A DNA stretch of 64,000 bases, from contig CAZVYX010000012.1 of NCBI GenBank assembly GCA_964631725.1, forward strand, positions 1 through 64,000, written 5' to 3'. The notes under the pieces are model-generated. The model saw only the letters and a list, made by a program, of their open reading frames with translations, was not told the DNA's origin and ran no database searches. This stretch comes from GCA-2731375 sp964631725. GTDB lineage: Bacteria > Pseudomonadota > Alphaproteobacteria > GCA-2731375. Position numbers and translations under genes: made by a program. Each line of letters starts with the position of its first letter. Within the stretch, counting starts at the first letter, position 1. Of the stretch, positions 26,482 to 34,425 are shown one piece after another.

Positions 26482-27434
26482 CCGGCGACACTGTCCAATC
26501 TAGTGCGGGTGGTGCGGGCGGTAAAGCCGCGAGAGGCGGCTTCGCGCCGGGACTTTACGTGGTCGCAACGCCGATCGGCAATGCTCGCGACATTACCCTG
26601 CGGGCGCTGGATCTGCTGAACAGCGCCGATATCATTGCCTGCGAGGATACCCGTGTCACTCGTAAGCTGTTGATTATCCATGGAATTAAGACTCCCACCC
26701 TGGCCTATCACGATCACAATGCGGCACGCGTGCGGCCACGCCTTATGGAACGCCTGAATAAGGGCGAAATCGTGGCGCTGGTCAGCGATGCCGGCACACC
26801 GCTGATCTCCGATCCCGGATATCGTCTGGTCAGCGAGGTCCGCAAGGCGGGATTGGCCGTGACCGCCCTGCCAGGCGCCTCCGCCCCCTTGGCCGCCTTG
26901 GCCACTGCCGCATTGCCCACGGACAAGTTTCTTTTTGCCGGTTTCCTGCCGGGGAAAAGTAACGCCCGACGACGCGCCCTGACGGAGTTGGCCGAGGTGC
27001 CCGCGACCCTTGTATTTTTCGAGGCAGCCCCCCGCCTGGCAGCTTCATTACGTGATATGGCAGCCGAATTGGGCGCCCGGCAGGCCGCGGTACTGCGTGA
27101 ATTGACCAAGAAATTCGAGGAAACCCGCCACGGCGGCCTGGCTGACCTAGCCGACCATTATCAATCTTCCGGGCCGCCAAAGGGCGAGATTGTTGTCCTG
27201 GTTGCCCCTCCCGACGGTACCGCCGCTGTGTTGGGGCAGGCGGAGATCGATGCCTTGCTATTGGCTGCGCTGGGGCGGGGTAGCGTGAAGGACGCCGCCC
27301 GCGAGGTGGCCGAACGCACCCGTCTGCCGCGCCGGGATTTATACAACCGGGCCCTGGCCCTGCGTGACGGGGAGGAGGTGGGTGGGGCCGATGCCCAGGC
27401 GGAAGCCTTGCGCTCACCCGCTGGGGATGAATAG
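26412..27434 (+). CDS. rsmI: 16S rRNA (cytidine(1402)-2'-O)-methyltransferase RsmI
   Basis: A 340-residue tetrapyrrole-methylase-fold enzyme that uses SAM to 2'-O-methylate C1402 in the decoding centre of 16S rRNA. Seen: 'GLYVVATPIGNARDITLRAL' (first motif), 'ACEDTRVTRKLL', 'VALVSDAGTPLISDPGYRLV', 'ALPGASAPLAALATAALPTDKFLFAGFLP' and 'RELTKKFEE', all diagnostic of RsmI. About 40 Gly/Ser-rich residues precede the first motif if ATG 26412 is the start; no later in-frame start is available. The 5' end overlaps the divergent lipoprotein gene by up to 70 bp. yraN follows after 8 bp. Confidence 0.95.
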   Translation: MRPGNRSDGGGTGAGPSDQSSLASGDTVQSSAGGAGGKAARGGFAPGLYVVATPIGNARDITLRALDLLNSADIIACEDTRVTRKLLIIHGIKTPTLAYHDHNAARVRPRLMERLNKGEIVALVSDAGTPLISDPGYRLVSEVRKAGLAVTALPGASAPLAALATAALPTDKFLFAGFLPGKSNARRRALTELAEVPATLVFFEAAPRLAASLRDMAAELGARQAAVLRELTKKFEETRHGGLADLADHYQSSGPPKGEIVVLVAPPDGTAAVLGQAEIDALLLAALGRGSVKDAAREVAERTRLPRRDLYNRALALRDGEEVGGADAQAEALRSPAGDE

Positions 27435-27442
27435 ACTTAGCC

Positions 27443-27832
27443 ATGGCGGGCATGGACGATTTGACGCGGAAGCCGCGTCGGCGGGCCTATTGGGCCGGGC
27501 GCAGGGCGGAAATGATCGCCGCGACGCTCTTGCGTTTGAAGGGTTACCGCATCTTGGCTCGAGATTATCGTGCAGGCGTCGGCGAATTGGATATAGTGGC
27601 CAGGCGGGGCCAATTGTTGGCGGTGGTCGAGGTAAAGCGGCGGCGCGACATGGCATCGGCCTTGGCGGCGGTGACCATGCGGCAGCAGCGGCGTATTGCC
27701 CGCGCCACGGAGGCTTTCATGACGCGGCATCAGGGCCTTGCCGGGCTGGCGGCTCGATTTGATGTGATCGTCGTCCTGCCCCATCGTCCGCCGAGGCATT
27801 TAAAGGATGCCTGGCGGCCGGAAGCAATGTAA
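27443..27832 (+). CDS. yraN: YraN family protein (UPF0102)
   Basis: A 129-residue protein of the UPF0102/YraN family with a predicted restriction-endonuclease-like fold; biochemical role unknown. Seen: 'GRRAEMIAATLLRLKGYRILARDYRAGVGELDIVARRGQLLAVVEVKRR', where the GELDIV...VEVK acidic/lysine pattern is the putative nuclease core. Order rsmI-yraN is conserved across Proteobacteria. It is 8 bp behind rsmI. Confidence 0.92.
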   Translation: MAGMDDLTRKPRRRAYWAGRRAEMIAATLLRLKGYRILARDYRAGVGELDIVARRGQLLAVVEVKRRRDMASALAAVTMRQQRRIARATEAFMTRHQGLAGLAARFDVIVVLPHRPPRHLKDAWRPEAM

Positions 27833-27867
27833 ACCGTATTGACAGGTGATTCGGAAGAGGTGTCTTG

Positions 27868-28485
27868 ATGAAAGCGTGGGCTAGGAAGCTTTACCTGGGC
27901 GTGGCCTTGGCTGGAATGGCGGCCGCGATCGGGACCGGTCTGGGTGGCTGCGCCCCCACCATCGTGGGAGCTGGCGCGACCGTCGGCGTGGCGGCGGCGC
28001 AGGAACGGTCGGTGGGGCAGGCGGTGGACGATGCCGCTATCCTGGCGGAAATCAATCACCAGCTGCTACAGAAATCACAATCGCTGTTCGCGGGCGTCGA
28101 TGTGGAAGTTGTGGAAGGCCGGGTCCTGCTGACCGGTAACGTGAAAAACCCCGGCGACCGTGTCGAGGTCGCCCGCATGGCGTGGAAGGCCAAGGGGGTG
28201 CGCGAAGTGCTGAACGAGCTGGTGATCAGCGATCAAAGCTCGCTTCGCAATTACGCCAAGGATGTCTGGATTACCACCCAGTTGAAGATAAAACTATTGG
28301 GTGATGCGGGGATATTGGCGATCAATTACTCCGTCGATACCCTGAATGGCGTTGTCTATCTATTTGGTATCGCGCAGTCGCAAGCGGAACTGGACCGCGC
28401 CACCGGCCATGCCCGCAACATCGGTGGCGTGACCAAGGTCGTCAGCCACGTGGTCCTCAAGGACGATCCCAAGCGGAATTCGTGA
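27868..28485 (+). CDS. BON domain-containing lipoprotein (YraP/DolP-like)
   Basis: A 205-residue lipoprotein: signal peptide with lipobox GLGGC (cysteine near residue 28) and two BON domains, roughly 50-120 and 130-195. Seen: 'QAVDDAAILAEINHQLLQKSQSLFAGVDVEVVEGRVLLTGNVKNP' and 'DVWITTQLKIKLLGDAGILAINYSVDTLNGVVYLFGIAQSQAELDRA', each carrying the BON Gly turn. This matches DolP/YraP, an outer-membrane-integrity protein in enterobacteria. ATG 27868 sits behind GAAGAGG. It lies 35 bp after yraN and 30 bp before gshB. Confidence 0.88.
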   Translation: MKAWARKLYLGVALAGMAAAIGTGLGGCAPTIVGAGATVGVAAAQERSVGQAVDDAAILAEINHQLLQKSQSLFAGVDVEVVEGRVLLTGNVKNPGDRVEVARMAWKAKGVREVLNELVISDQSSLRNYAKDVWITTQLKIKLLGDAGILAINYSVDTLNGVVYLFGIAQSQAELDRATGHARNIGGVTKVVSHVVLKDDPKRNS

Positions 28486-28515
28486 TCCAGGGAAAACCAG
28501 CGTAGAGGAGCTGCC

Positions 28516-29454
28516 ATGAGTCTAGCCGTGGCCATACAGATGGATGCGATCGAGCCCATCGACATCAATGCCGACAGCACCTTCGCCCTGGCGGAGGAAG
28601 CGCAGGCCCGCAGCCATCGCCTGTACCACTATCTGGTTAAGGATTTGAGCCTGAAGACAGGGCGGGTCATGGCCTGGGGCCGGTCGCTTGAAGTCCGCCG
28701 GGAACTTGGCGACCATGCCACCCTGGGCCCGTTTGAAGAGATTGATTTGGCGGACATGGATGTGGTTCTCATGCGCCAGGATCCGCCCTTCGACATGGCC
28801 TATATTACCGCCACCCATATCCTGGAGCATATTCATCCCAAGACCCTGGTGGTGAATGATCCCGCCTCGGTGCGCAATGCTCCGGAAAAACTGTTCGTTA
28901 CGCATTTTCCCGACTTGATGCCACCGACCCTGATCACCGCCAACGGGGACGAGATCCAGGCCTTTCGTGACGAGCACAAGGACATCATCGTCAAGCCGCT
29001 GTTCGGCAATGGCGGTGCCGGCGTGTTTCATATCAAGCCGGACGATGAGAATCTTTCCTCCCTGATCGAGATGTTCACCGAACAATCCCGCGAACCGATC
29101 ATCGCCCAGGGCTACCTGCCGGCGGTGCGCCAGGGCGACAAGCGGATCATTTTGGTCGACGGTGAAGCGGTCGGCGGCATCAACCGGATACCGGCGGAAG
29201 GCGAGGCGCGCTCCAACATGCATGTGGGCGGCACGCCCCTGAAAACCGATCTGACGCCGCGCGACATGGAAATCTGCGCCGCCATCGGCCCGGTGCTGAG
29301 GGAACAGGGGATGATTTTCGTCGGCATTGATGTGATCGGCGATTACATGACGGAAATCAATGTCACCTCGCCCACCGGCATCCAGGAATGCGGCCGGTTC
29401 GACGGCACCAACCTGGCCGCCAGCATCTGGGACGCCATCGAGAGCAAGCGCTAG
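28516..29454 (+). CDS. gshB: Glutathione synthetase
   Basis: A 312-residue ATP-grasp ligase that joins gamma-glutamylcysteine and glycine to form glutathione in the cytosol. Seen: N-terminal 'VAIQMDAIEPIDINADSTFALAEEAQARSH', 'MRQDPPFDMAYITATHILE', the ATP-grasp segment 'IIVKPLFGNGGAGVFHI', 'RQGDKRIILVDGEAVGGINRIPAEGEARSNMHVGG', and 'FVGIDVIGDYMTEINVTSPTGIQE' with metal-binding residues. Length matches the bacterial enzyme. The window's glutathione S-transferase gene fits a glutathione-using cell. Confidence 0.97.
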   Translation: MSLAVAIQMDAIEPIDINADSTFALAEEAQARSHRLYHYLVKDLSLKTGRVMAWGRSLEVRRELGDHATLGPFEEIDLADMDVVLMRQDPPFDMAYITATHILEHIHPKTLVVNDPASVRNAPEKLFVTHFPDLMPPTLITANGDEIQAFRDEHKDIIVKPLFGNGGAGVFHIKPDDENLSSLIEMFTEQSREPIIAQGYLPAVRQGDKRIILVDGEAVGGINRIPAEGEARSNMHVGGTPLKTDLTPRDMEICAAIGPVLREQGMIFVGIDVIGDYMTEINVTSPTGIQECGRFDGTNLAASIWDAIESKR

Positions 29455-29472
29455 GTTTTTCGGCACCGCCCC

Positions 29473-30117
29473 ATGAGTGAAAAGCGGAGTGAACAGCCGA
29501 GTGAAAAGCGCAGCAAGCAGCAGTCCTGGGAAGATCGCTACGCCGGCGAAGACTATCTTTTTGGCACCGAACCGAATGATTTTCTGGCCCAGGAAGCCCG
29601 CCGCCTCGTACCCGGCACACGCGCCCTGGCCGTGGCGGACGGCGAGGGCCGCAACGGCGTCTGGTTGGCCGGGCAGGGCCTGGAGGTGCTGTCGGTGGAT
29701 TTCTCCGCCAACGCCCTGGCCAAGGCACGCGCCCTTGCCGCTGAACGCGGTCTGACGATCGAGACCGTGCAGGCGGATCTTTTCAACTGGGACTGGCCGG
29801 TCGCGGCTTTCGATCTGGTGGCGGCCTTTTTTATCCAGCCGGGGCAGGCCCAACAACAAATTCTGTTCCGCGCCATGCTTGCGGCCCTGAAGCCCGGCGG
29901 CATGTTGATCTTTGAAGCCCACGCCAAGGCCCAGGCGGCATCCGAGTTTGGCGGCCCCGACAACCCGGATCACCTCTATTCCGCCAACCTGGTCCGCCAG
30001 GCACTTGAGGGAGCCGAGATCGAGATGCTGGAGGAAAAAACCATCATCCGCCGCGGCGGCCGCTTTCCCGGCAAACCAGCCGCCGTCGTCCGCCTGATCG
30101 CCCGGCGCCCGTCCTAG
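29473..30117 (+). CDS. Class I SAM-dependent methyltransferase (TehB/thiopurine-type)
   Basis: A 214-residue methyltransferase. Seen: 'WEDRYAGEDYLFGTEPNDFL' start typical of TehB-like enzymes, SAM motif I 'RALAVADGEGRNGVWLAGQG' (AxDGEGRN replaces the usual LDxGxG), motif II 'LSVDFSANALAKARALA', and a 'LKPGGMLIFEAHA' motif. Family members act on small molecules such as tellurite or thiols; the target is unknown. The first 20 residues are Ser/Lys/Glu-rich with SEKRSEQ/SEKRSKQ near-repeats. It is 18 bp after gshB and overlaps the end of the convergent DUF1848 gene by 4 bp. Confidence 0.85.
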   Translation: MSEKRSEQPSEKRSKQQSWEDRYAGEDYLFGTEPNDFLAQEARRLVPGTRALAVADGEGRNGVWLAGQGLEVLSVDFSANALAKARALAAERGLTIETVQADLFNWDWPVAAFDLVAAFFIQPGQAQQQILFRAMLAALKPGGMLIFEAHAKAQAASEFGGPDNPDHLYSANLVRQALEGAEIEMLEEKTIIRRGGRFPGKPAAVVRLIARRPS

Positions 30118-30974
30118 ACAGAGGCAAGTTGCTCACTTCCCGTCTCGTGTCGGCGATAGTTGGCCAGCGCCTTGTCCCGGTCGCGGACGGCATAGCAATA
30201 GGCACAGCCGTGGGGGCAGGAGTCGTAGGCGCCGATGTCGCGGCTTTCGGCACACAGACAGCCGGGGCGATTGCCCTTTTGCCGGGCCGTGATCCCGTGG
30301 CCGGCCAGGTCCGATAGGCGCTGGACGTCAATGCATTGCGCGCCGGTGCCGCCCGCCTCCGGCTGGCTGCAAACGGTCAGGCGCATGCGGTTATCGGCGG
30401 CGATGGCTTGCAGGTCGGCCAGCAGGGCCTGTTTTTCCGCCCAATCGGGATCGCGCCAGGTAAAACCATGTTGCCTTGCCGCCAGGTTCAGATTGCGCCG
30501 GCTTTTGCGGTAGATCTGCGCGAAGGAGACGCAAACCTCGTCGACCGCGCCTGCCAGGGCGCTGGCCAGTTCGGCGAAATTCCGGCGGTGGAAGGCGCCG
30601 TCGGTCAGATCCGTGAAGACGATCGGATCGTAGCGCCAGACCACGGCCCGGGCGCCGTATTCCCGGGCCAGGGCCTTGATGCTGGCTACCGCCTGGGCCG
30701 GGCCAAGCACAGACGGCTCCAACGGGCGCGGATATCCGTTGATGGTGTACTGGACCATGAAAGGGGGCCCCAATTCGGCCAGGTTGTCGCGGAACGGCTC
30801 CATGTTGCGGGTCCAAAAAACAAAGCCGTCGACCGCATCGCCCTTGAGCGGGACGCGGTAGGGTTTGCCGCCATAGGGATTGGCGACCATGGCGTGGCCG
30901 ATGGCCAGCCGTCGGGCGAACCAGTCGCCATAGAAGGCTGGAATATCCGTGCGATAGGAGGCGGAGACAATCAT
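30114..30974 (-). CDS. DUF1848 domain-containing protein with Cys cluster
   Basis: A 286-residue DUF1848 protein of unknown function. Seen: N-terminal 'SASYRTDIPAFYGDWF', 'NPYGG', 'VFWTRNMEPF', 'QYTINGYPR', 'VVWRYDPIVFTDLT', and a C-terminal cluster 'CLCAESRDIGAYDSCPHGCAYCYA' read in two parts, where the C-x3-C-x2-C arrangement recalls radical-SAM iron-sulfur binding. Whether it binds SAM is untested. ATG 30974 is used rather than a GTG one codon upstream. Its 3' end overlaps the methyltransferase by 4 bp; its 5' end is divergent from dnaK. Confidence 0.85.
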   Translation of the reverse strand: MIVSASYRTDIPAFYGDWFARRLAIGHAMVANPYGGKPYRVPLKGDAVDGFVFWTRNMEPFRDNLAELGPPFMVQYTINGYPRPLEPSVLGPAQAVASIKALAREYGARAVVWRYDPIVFTDLTDGAFHRRNFAELASALAGAVDEVCVSFAQIYRKSRRNLNLAARQHGFTWRDPDWAEKQALLADLQAIAADNRMRLTVCSQPEAGGTGAQCIDVQRLSDLAGHGITARQKGNRPGCLCAESRDIGAYDSCPHGCAYCYAVRDRDKALANYRRHETGSEQLASV

Positions 30975-31088
30975 CACTTTGCCATATGGGACCTTGTATA
31001 TCGGACTGAAACGCGGTGAAATCGCCCGTTCGTATCAAAATTGTTGAAAAAATGACAGTTTCAGTTCGTTTTTTCGCCCTTTCCTAGG

Positions 31089-31117
31089 TTGCGTAGCGGT
31101 TATGTCGGACCTATATA
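31089..31117 (+). promoter_or_regulatory. Candidate dnaK promoter
   Basis: TTGCGT (31089-31094), a 17-bp spacer and TATATA (31112-31117) lie 110 bp upstream of the dnaK start. The same -10 region reads CCTATATA, close to the heat-shock (RpoH) -10 reported for alphaproteobacteria, and GGTTGC overlaps the -35. Assignment is by pattern only; a sigma-32 role is inferred. Confidence 0.4.
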
Positions 31118-31226
31118 CCTCGCAGGCGCGACACAGTTTGTCATCGCGCTGGAATCATTGACAACCGGGGATCCTGGCGGTGCTTGAGAGGCCGCTATTT
31201 GATCTGCCAACGGAGGATTGTTCAAA

Positions 31227-33161
31227 ATGGGTAAAGTAATCGGTATTGACCTTGGCACCACCAACTCGTGCGTCGCGTTGATGGAGGGGAGCGACGGCAA
31301 GGTCGTCGAGAATGCCGAGGGAACGCGGACGACACCGTCGATGGTCGCATTCACCGAAGGCGATGACGGCGAAATGTTGGTGGGCCAGCCGGCCAAGCGC
31401 CAGGCGGTCACCAATCCCGACGGTACGTTGTTTGCGATCAAGCGCCTGATCGGCCGCAATTTCGATGGCAAGGCGGTCACCGAAATGCGCAAGAACGTTC
31501 CTTTTGAGATTTCCAAAGCCGACAACGGCGATGCCTGGGTCGCGGTCAAGGGCGAGAAATACGCGCCCAGCCAGATCAGCGCCTTCGTGCTGCAAAAAAT
31601 GAAGGAAACCGCGGAAGCTTATTTGGGCGAGAGCGTCGAGCAGGCGGTTATCACGGTGCCGGCCTATTTCAACGATTCACAGCGTCAGGCAACCAAGGAT
31701 GCCGGCAAGATCGCCGGCCTGGAAGTCCTGCGCATCATCAACGAGCCAACGGCGGCGGCCCTGGCCTATGGCCTGGACAAGCAGTCGGACGGCAAGACCA
31801 TCGCGGTCTATGACTTGGGCGGCGGTACCTTCGATATCTCGATCCTGGAGATCGGCGATGGTGTTTTCGAGGTCAAGGCGACCAACGGCGATACCTTCCT
31901 CGGCGGCGAGGATTTTGATCTGGTGATCGTGGGTTACCTGGCCGACGAATTCAAAAAGGAAAACGGCATTGACCTGCGTGATGACAAGCTGGCCCTGCAA
32001 CGGCTGAAGGAAGCGGCGGAAAAGTCGAAGATTGAGCTGTCTTCCGCGGTGCAGACGGAGGTCAACCTGCCTTTCATCACCGCCGATCAAAGCGGCCCGA
32101 AGCATCTGACCATGAAGCTGACCCGGGCTAAATTGGAGGCCTTGGTCGATGACCTGATCCAGCGCACCCTGCCGCCCTTGAAAGCGGCGTTGAAGGATGC
32201 CGCCATGAATGCCGGCGAGATCGACGAAGTCGTTCTGGTCGGCGGCATGACCCGGATGCCCAAGGTGATCGAATCCGTCAAGACATTCTTCGGCCGGGAG
32301 CCGCACAAGGGCGTTAACCCGGACGAGGTCGTGGCCCTGGGCGCCGCCATTCAGGCCGGTGTGCTGCAGGGCGACGTCAAGGACGTCCTGCTGCTGGACG
32401 TTACGCCCCTGTCCCTGGGCATCGAGACCCTGGGCGGTGTGTTCTCGAAACTGATCGAACGCAACACGACTATTCCCACCAAGAAGGGTCAGACTTTCTC
32501 GACCGCCGAGGACGGCCAGTCCGCCGTGACCATCCGGGTGTTCCAGGGTGAGCGCGAGATGGCCGCCGATAACAAGCTGCTGGGCCAGTTCGACCTGATC
32601 GGTCTGCCGGCCGCGCCCCGCGGCGTGCCGCAAATTGAAGTGGCCTTCGACATTGATGCCAACGGCATCGTCAATGTCTCCGCCAAGGATAAGGCGACGG
32701 GCAAGGAACAGCAGATCCGCATTCAGGCATCGGGCGGTCTGTCCGACAGCGAGATCGAGACCATGGTGCAGGACGCCGAGTCCCATGCCGAGGAAGATCA
32801 GAAGCGCCGGGAGGAGGCCGAGGCCAAGAACCAGGCCGATGCCTTGATCCATGCGACGGAAAAGAGCCTCGCCGATCTCGACGACAAGGTGCCCGAGGAA
32901 GAGAAGACCGCGATCGAGGCAGCCGTTTCCGAACTGCGCACCGCCCTGGATGGCGATGATATCGAGGATATCAAGGCCAAGAGCGAAACCTTGATGCAAG
33001 CTTCCATGAAGCTGGGCGAAATGGCCTATCAGGCGCAGCAGGAGGCCGAGGGCGATGACCCGGAGGCGGCCGCTGCCGATGGTCCCGACGACGGCGATGA
33101 CGTGGTCGACGCGGACTTCGAAGAAGTCGACGATGATGACAAGAAAAGCACCTCTGCCTGA
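31227..33161 (+). CDS. dnaK: Molecular chaperone DnaK (Hsp70)
   Basis: A 644-residue Hsp70. It binds unfolded polypeptides in the cytosol in ATP-dependent cycles with DnaJ and GrpE. Seen: N-terminal 'GKVIGIDLGTTNSCVA', 'INEPTAAALAYGLD', 'AVYDLGGGTFDISILE', 'VLVGGMTRMP', substrate-binding domain 'LLLDVTPLSLGIETLGG', a helical lid and an acidic tail with EEVDDDDKK. Length is standard. ATG 31227 lies ten bases after CGGAGG (31211-31216); an upstream TTG is not used. dnaJ follows after 116 bp, with a hairpin between the two. Confidence 0.99.
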   Translation: MGKVIGIDLGTTNSCVALMEGSDGKVVENAEGTRTTPSMVAFTEGDDGEMLVGQPAKRQAVTNPDGTLFAIKRLIGRNFDGKAVTEMRKNVPFEISKADNGDAWVAVKGEKYAPSQISAFVLQKMKETAEAYLGESVEQAVITVPAYFNDSQRQATKDAGKIAGLEVLRIINEPTAAALAYGLDKQSDGKTIAVYDLGGGTFDISILEIGDGVFEVKATNGDTFLGGEDFDLVIVGYLADEFKKENGIDLRDDKLALQRLKEAAEKSKIELSSAVQTEVNLPFITADQSGPKHLTMKLTRAKLEALVDDLIQRTLPPLKAALKDAAMNAGEIDEVVLVGGMTRMPKVIESVKTFFGREPHKGVNPDEVVALGAAIQAGVLQGDVKDVLLLDVTPLSLGIETLGGVFSKLIERNTTIPTKKGQTFSTAEDGQSAVTIRVFQGEREMAADNKLLGQFDLIGLPAAPRGVPQIEVAFDIDANGIVNVSAKDKATGKEQQIRIQASGGLSDSEIETMVQDAESHAEEDQKRREEAEAKNQADALIHATEKSLADLDDKVPEEEKTAIEAAVSELRTALDGDDIEDIKAKSETLMQASMKLGEMAYQAQQEAEGDDPEAAAADGPDDGDDVVDADFEEVDDDDKKSTSA

Positions 33162-33201
33162 TTAGGCCGGCTGGATGTCCGCCTGGTTAGGGAAACAACG
33201 G

Positions 33202-33230
33202 ACGCGGTCCCAGAAATGGGGCCGCGTTTC
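33202..33230 (+). terminator. Hairpin between dnaK and dnaJ
   Basis: Arms ACGCGGTCCC (33202-33211) and GGGGCCGCGT (33218-33227) pair over 10 bp with one G-U, loop AGAAAT, then TTTC. It resembles a weak terminator or attenuator that would leave dnaJ below dnaK in expression. No long U-tract is present. Confidence 0.6.
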
Positions 33231-33277
33231 GCTGTATCCGCAAGCAAGTATCGATTGCCGCTTGGGAGGCTGAAGGG

Positions 33278-34402
33278 GTGGCTGAACAGGATTTTTACGA
33301 GCTGCTTGGCGTCGACCGCCAGGCCAGCCAGAACGATCTGAAAAAGGCCTATCGCAAACTGGCCATGAAGTATCATCCTGACCGCAATCAGGGCGATGCC
33401 GGTGCCGAGGCCAAATTCAAGGAAATATCGGAAGCCTACGATATCCTCTCGGACGAGGAGAAGCGCGACGCCTACGACCGGTTTGGCCATGCCGCATTTC
33501 AGGGCGGCGGCGGCGGTTTCGAAGGTGGTTTCGGCTCTTCCTTCGCCGATGTTTTCGACGACCTGTTCGGTGAATTCATGGGCGGTGGCCGGCAGCAGCG
33601 CGGCGGCAATAACCGCGGCGCCGATTTGCGCTACAATATGGACATTACGCTGGAAGAGGCCTTCAACGGCAAGACTTCCAAGATCACCATCCCCACAACG
33701 TCCGTCTGCGATGGTTGTGAGGGCACCGGTGCCGAGGCCGGCTCCCAGCCGAGCACCTGCGCCACCTGTCAGGGCCATGGCAAGGTGCGGGCGCAATCGG
33801 GCTTTTTTACCATCGAACGTACCTGCCCCAATTGCGGTGGTGTCGGCCGCGTGATCTCCAATCCCTGCAAGTCCTGTTCAGGCGCGGGCCGGGTCGAAAA
33901 AGACAAGACCTTGTCGGTCAACATTCCCAAGGGCGTGGAAGACGGCACCCGCATCCGTTTGAGCGGCGAGGGCGAGGCCGGTCTGCGCGGCGGTCCGCCG
34001 GGTGATCTGTATATTTTCCTCTCGCTGCAGCCCCATGAAGTGTTTCAGCGTGATGGCGCCAATATCTATTGCCGTGTTCCCATCGCCATGACCACCGCCG
34101 CCCTGGGCGGTGATATCGACGTCCCCACCCTGGACGGCGGCCGGGTTGCCGTTTCGTTGCCCGAGGGCACCCAGACGGGGCGTCAGTTCCGCCTGCGTGG
34201 CAAGGGCATGCCCCATATGCGCGGTCGGGGCCAGGGCGATATGTATGTTCAGACCATGGTTGAAACGCCGGTCAATCTGTCGAAAGAGCAAAAAGAATTG
34301 TTGGCCCAGTTCCAGGCCTCCCTGGGCGATGGCGGCACCAGTCCGGAAAGCGAAGGCTTCTTCAGGAAAGCCAAGGAACTGTGGAACGACATCACTGACT
34401 AG
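33278..34402 (+). CDS. dnaJ: Molecular chaperone DnaJ (Hsp40)
   Basis: A 374-residue type I Hsp40 co-chaperone that stimulates DnaK ATPase and delivers substrates. Seen: J domain with 'DFYELLGVDRQAS' and the HPD motif in 'KYHPDRNQGD', a Gly/Phe-rich linker (about 75-105), a zinc-binding domain with four C-x-x-C-x-G-x-G repeats (CDGCEGTG, CATCQGHG, CPNCGGVG, CKSCSGAG), and two C-terminal substrate domains. It starts with GTG behind CTTGGGAGG. It is convergent with the astacin gene (23 bp between stops). Confidence 0.98.
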   Translation: MAEQDFYELLGVDRQASQNDLKKAYRKLAMKYHPDRNQGDAGAEAKFKEISEAYDILSDEEKRDAYDRFGHAAFQGGGGGFEGGFGSSFADVFDDLFGEFMGGGRQQRGGNNRGADLRYNMDITLEEAFNGKTSKITIPTTSVCDGCEGTGAEAGSQPSTCATCQGHGKVRAQSGFFTIERTCPNCGGVGRVISNPCKSCSGAGRVEKDKTLSVNIPKGVEDGTRIRLSGEGEAGLRGGPPGDLYIFLSLQPHEVFQRDGANIYCRVPIAMTTAALGGDIDVPTLDGGRVAVSLPEGTQTGRQFRLRGKGMPHMRGRGQGDMYVQTMVETPVNLSKEQKELLAQFQASLGDGGTSPESEGFFRKAKELWNDITD

Positions 34403-34425
34403 GGATGTCGGCGGCCTTCCTTGTG

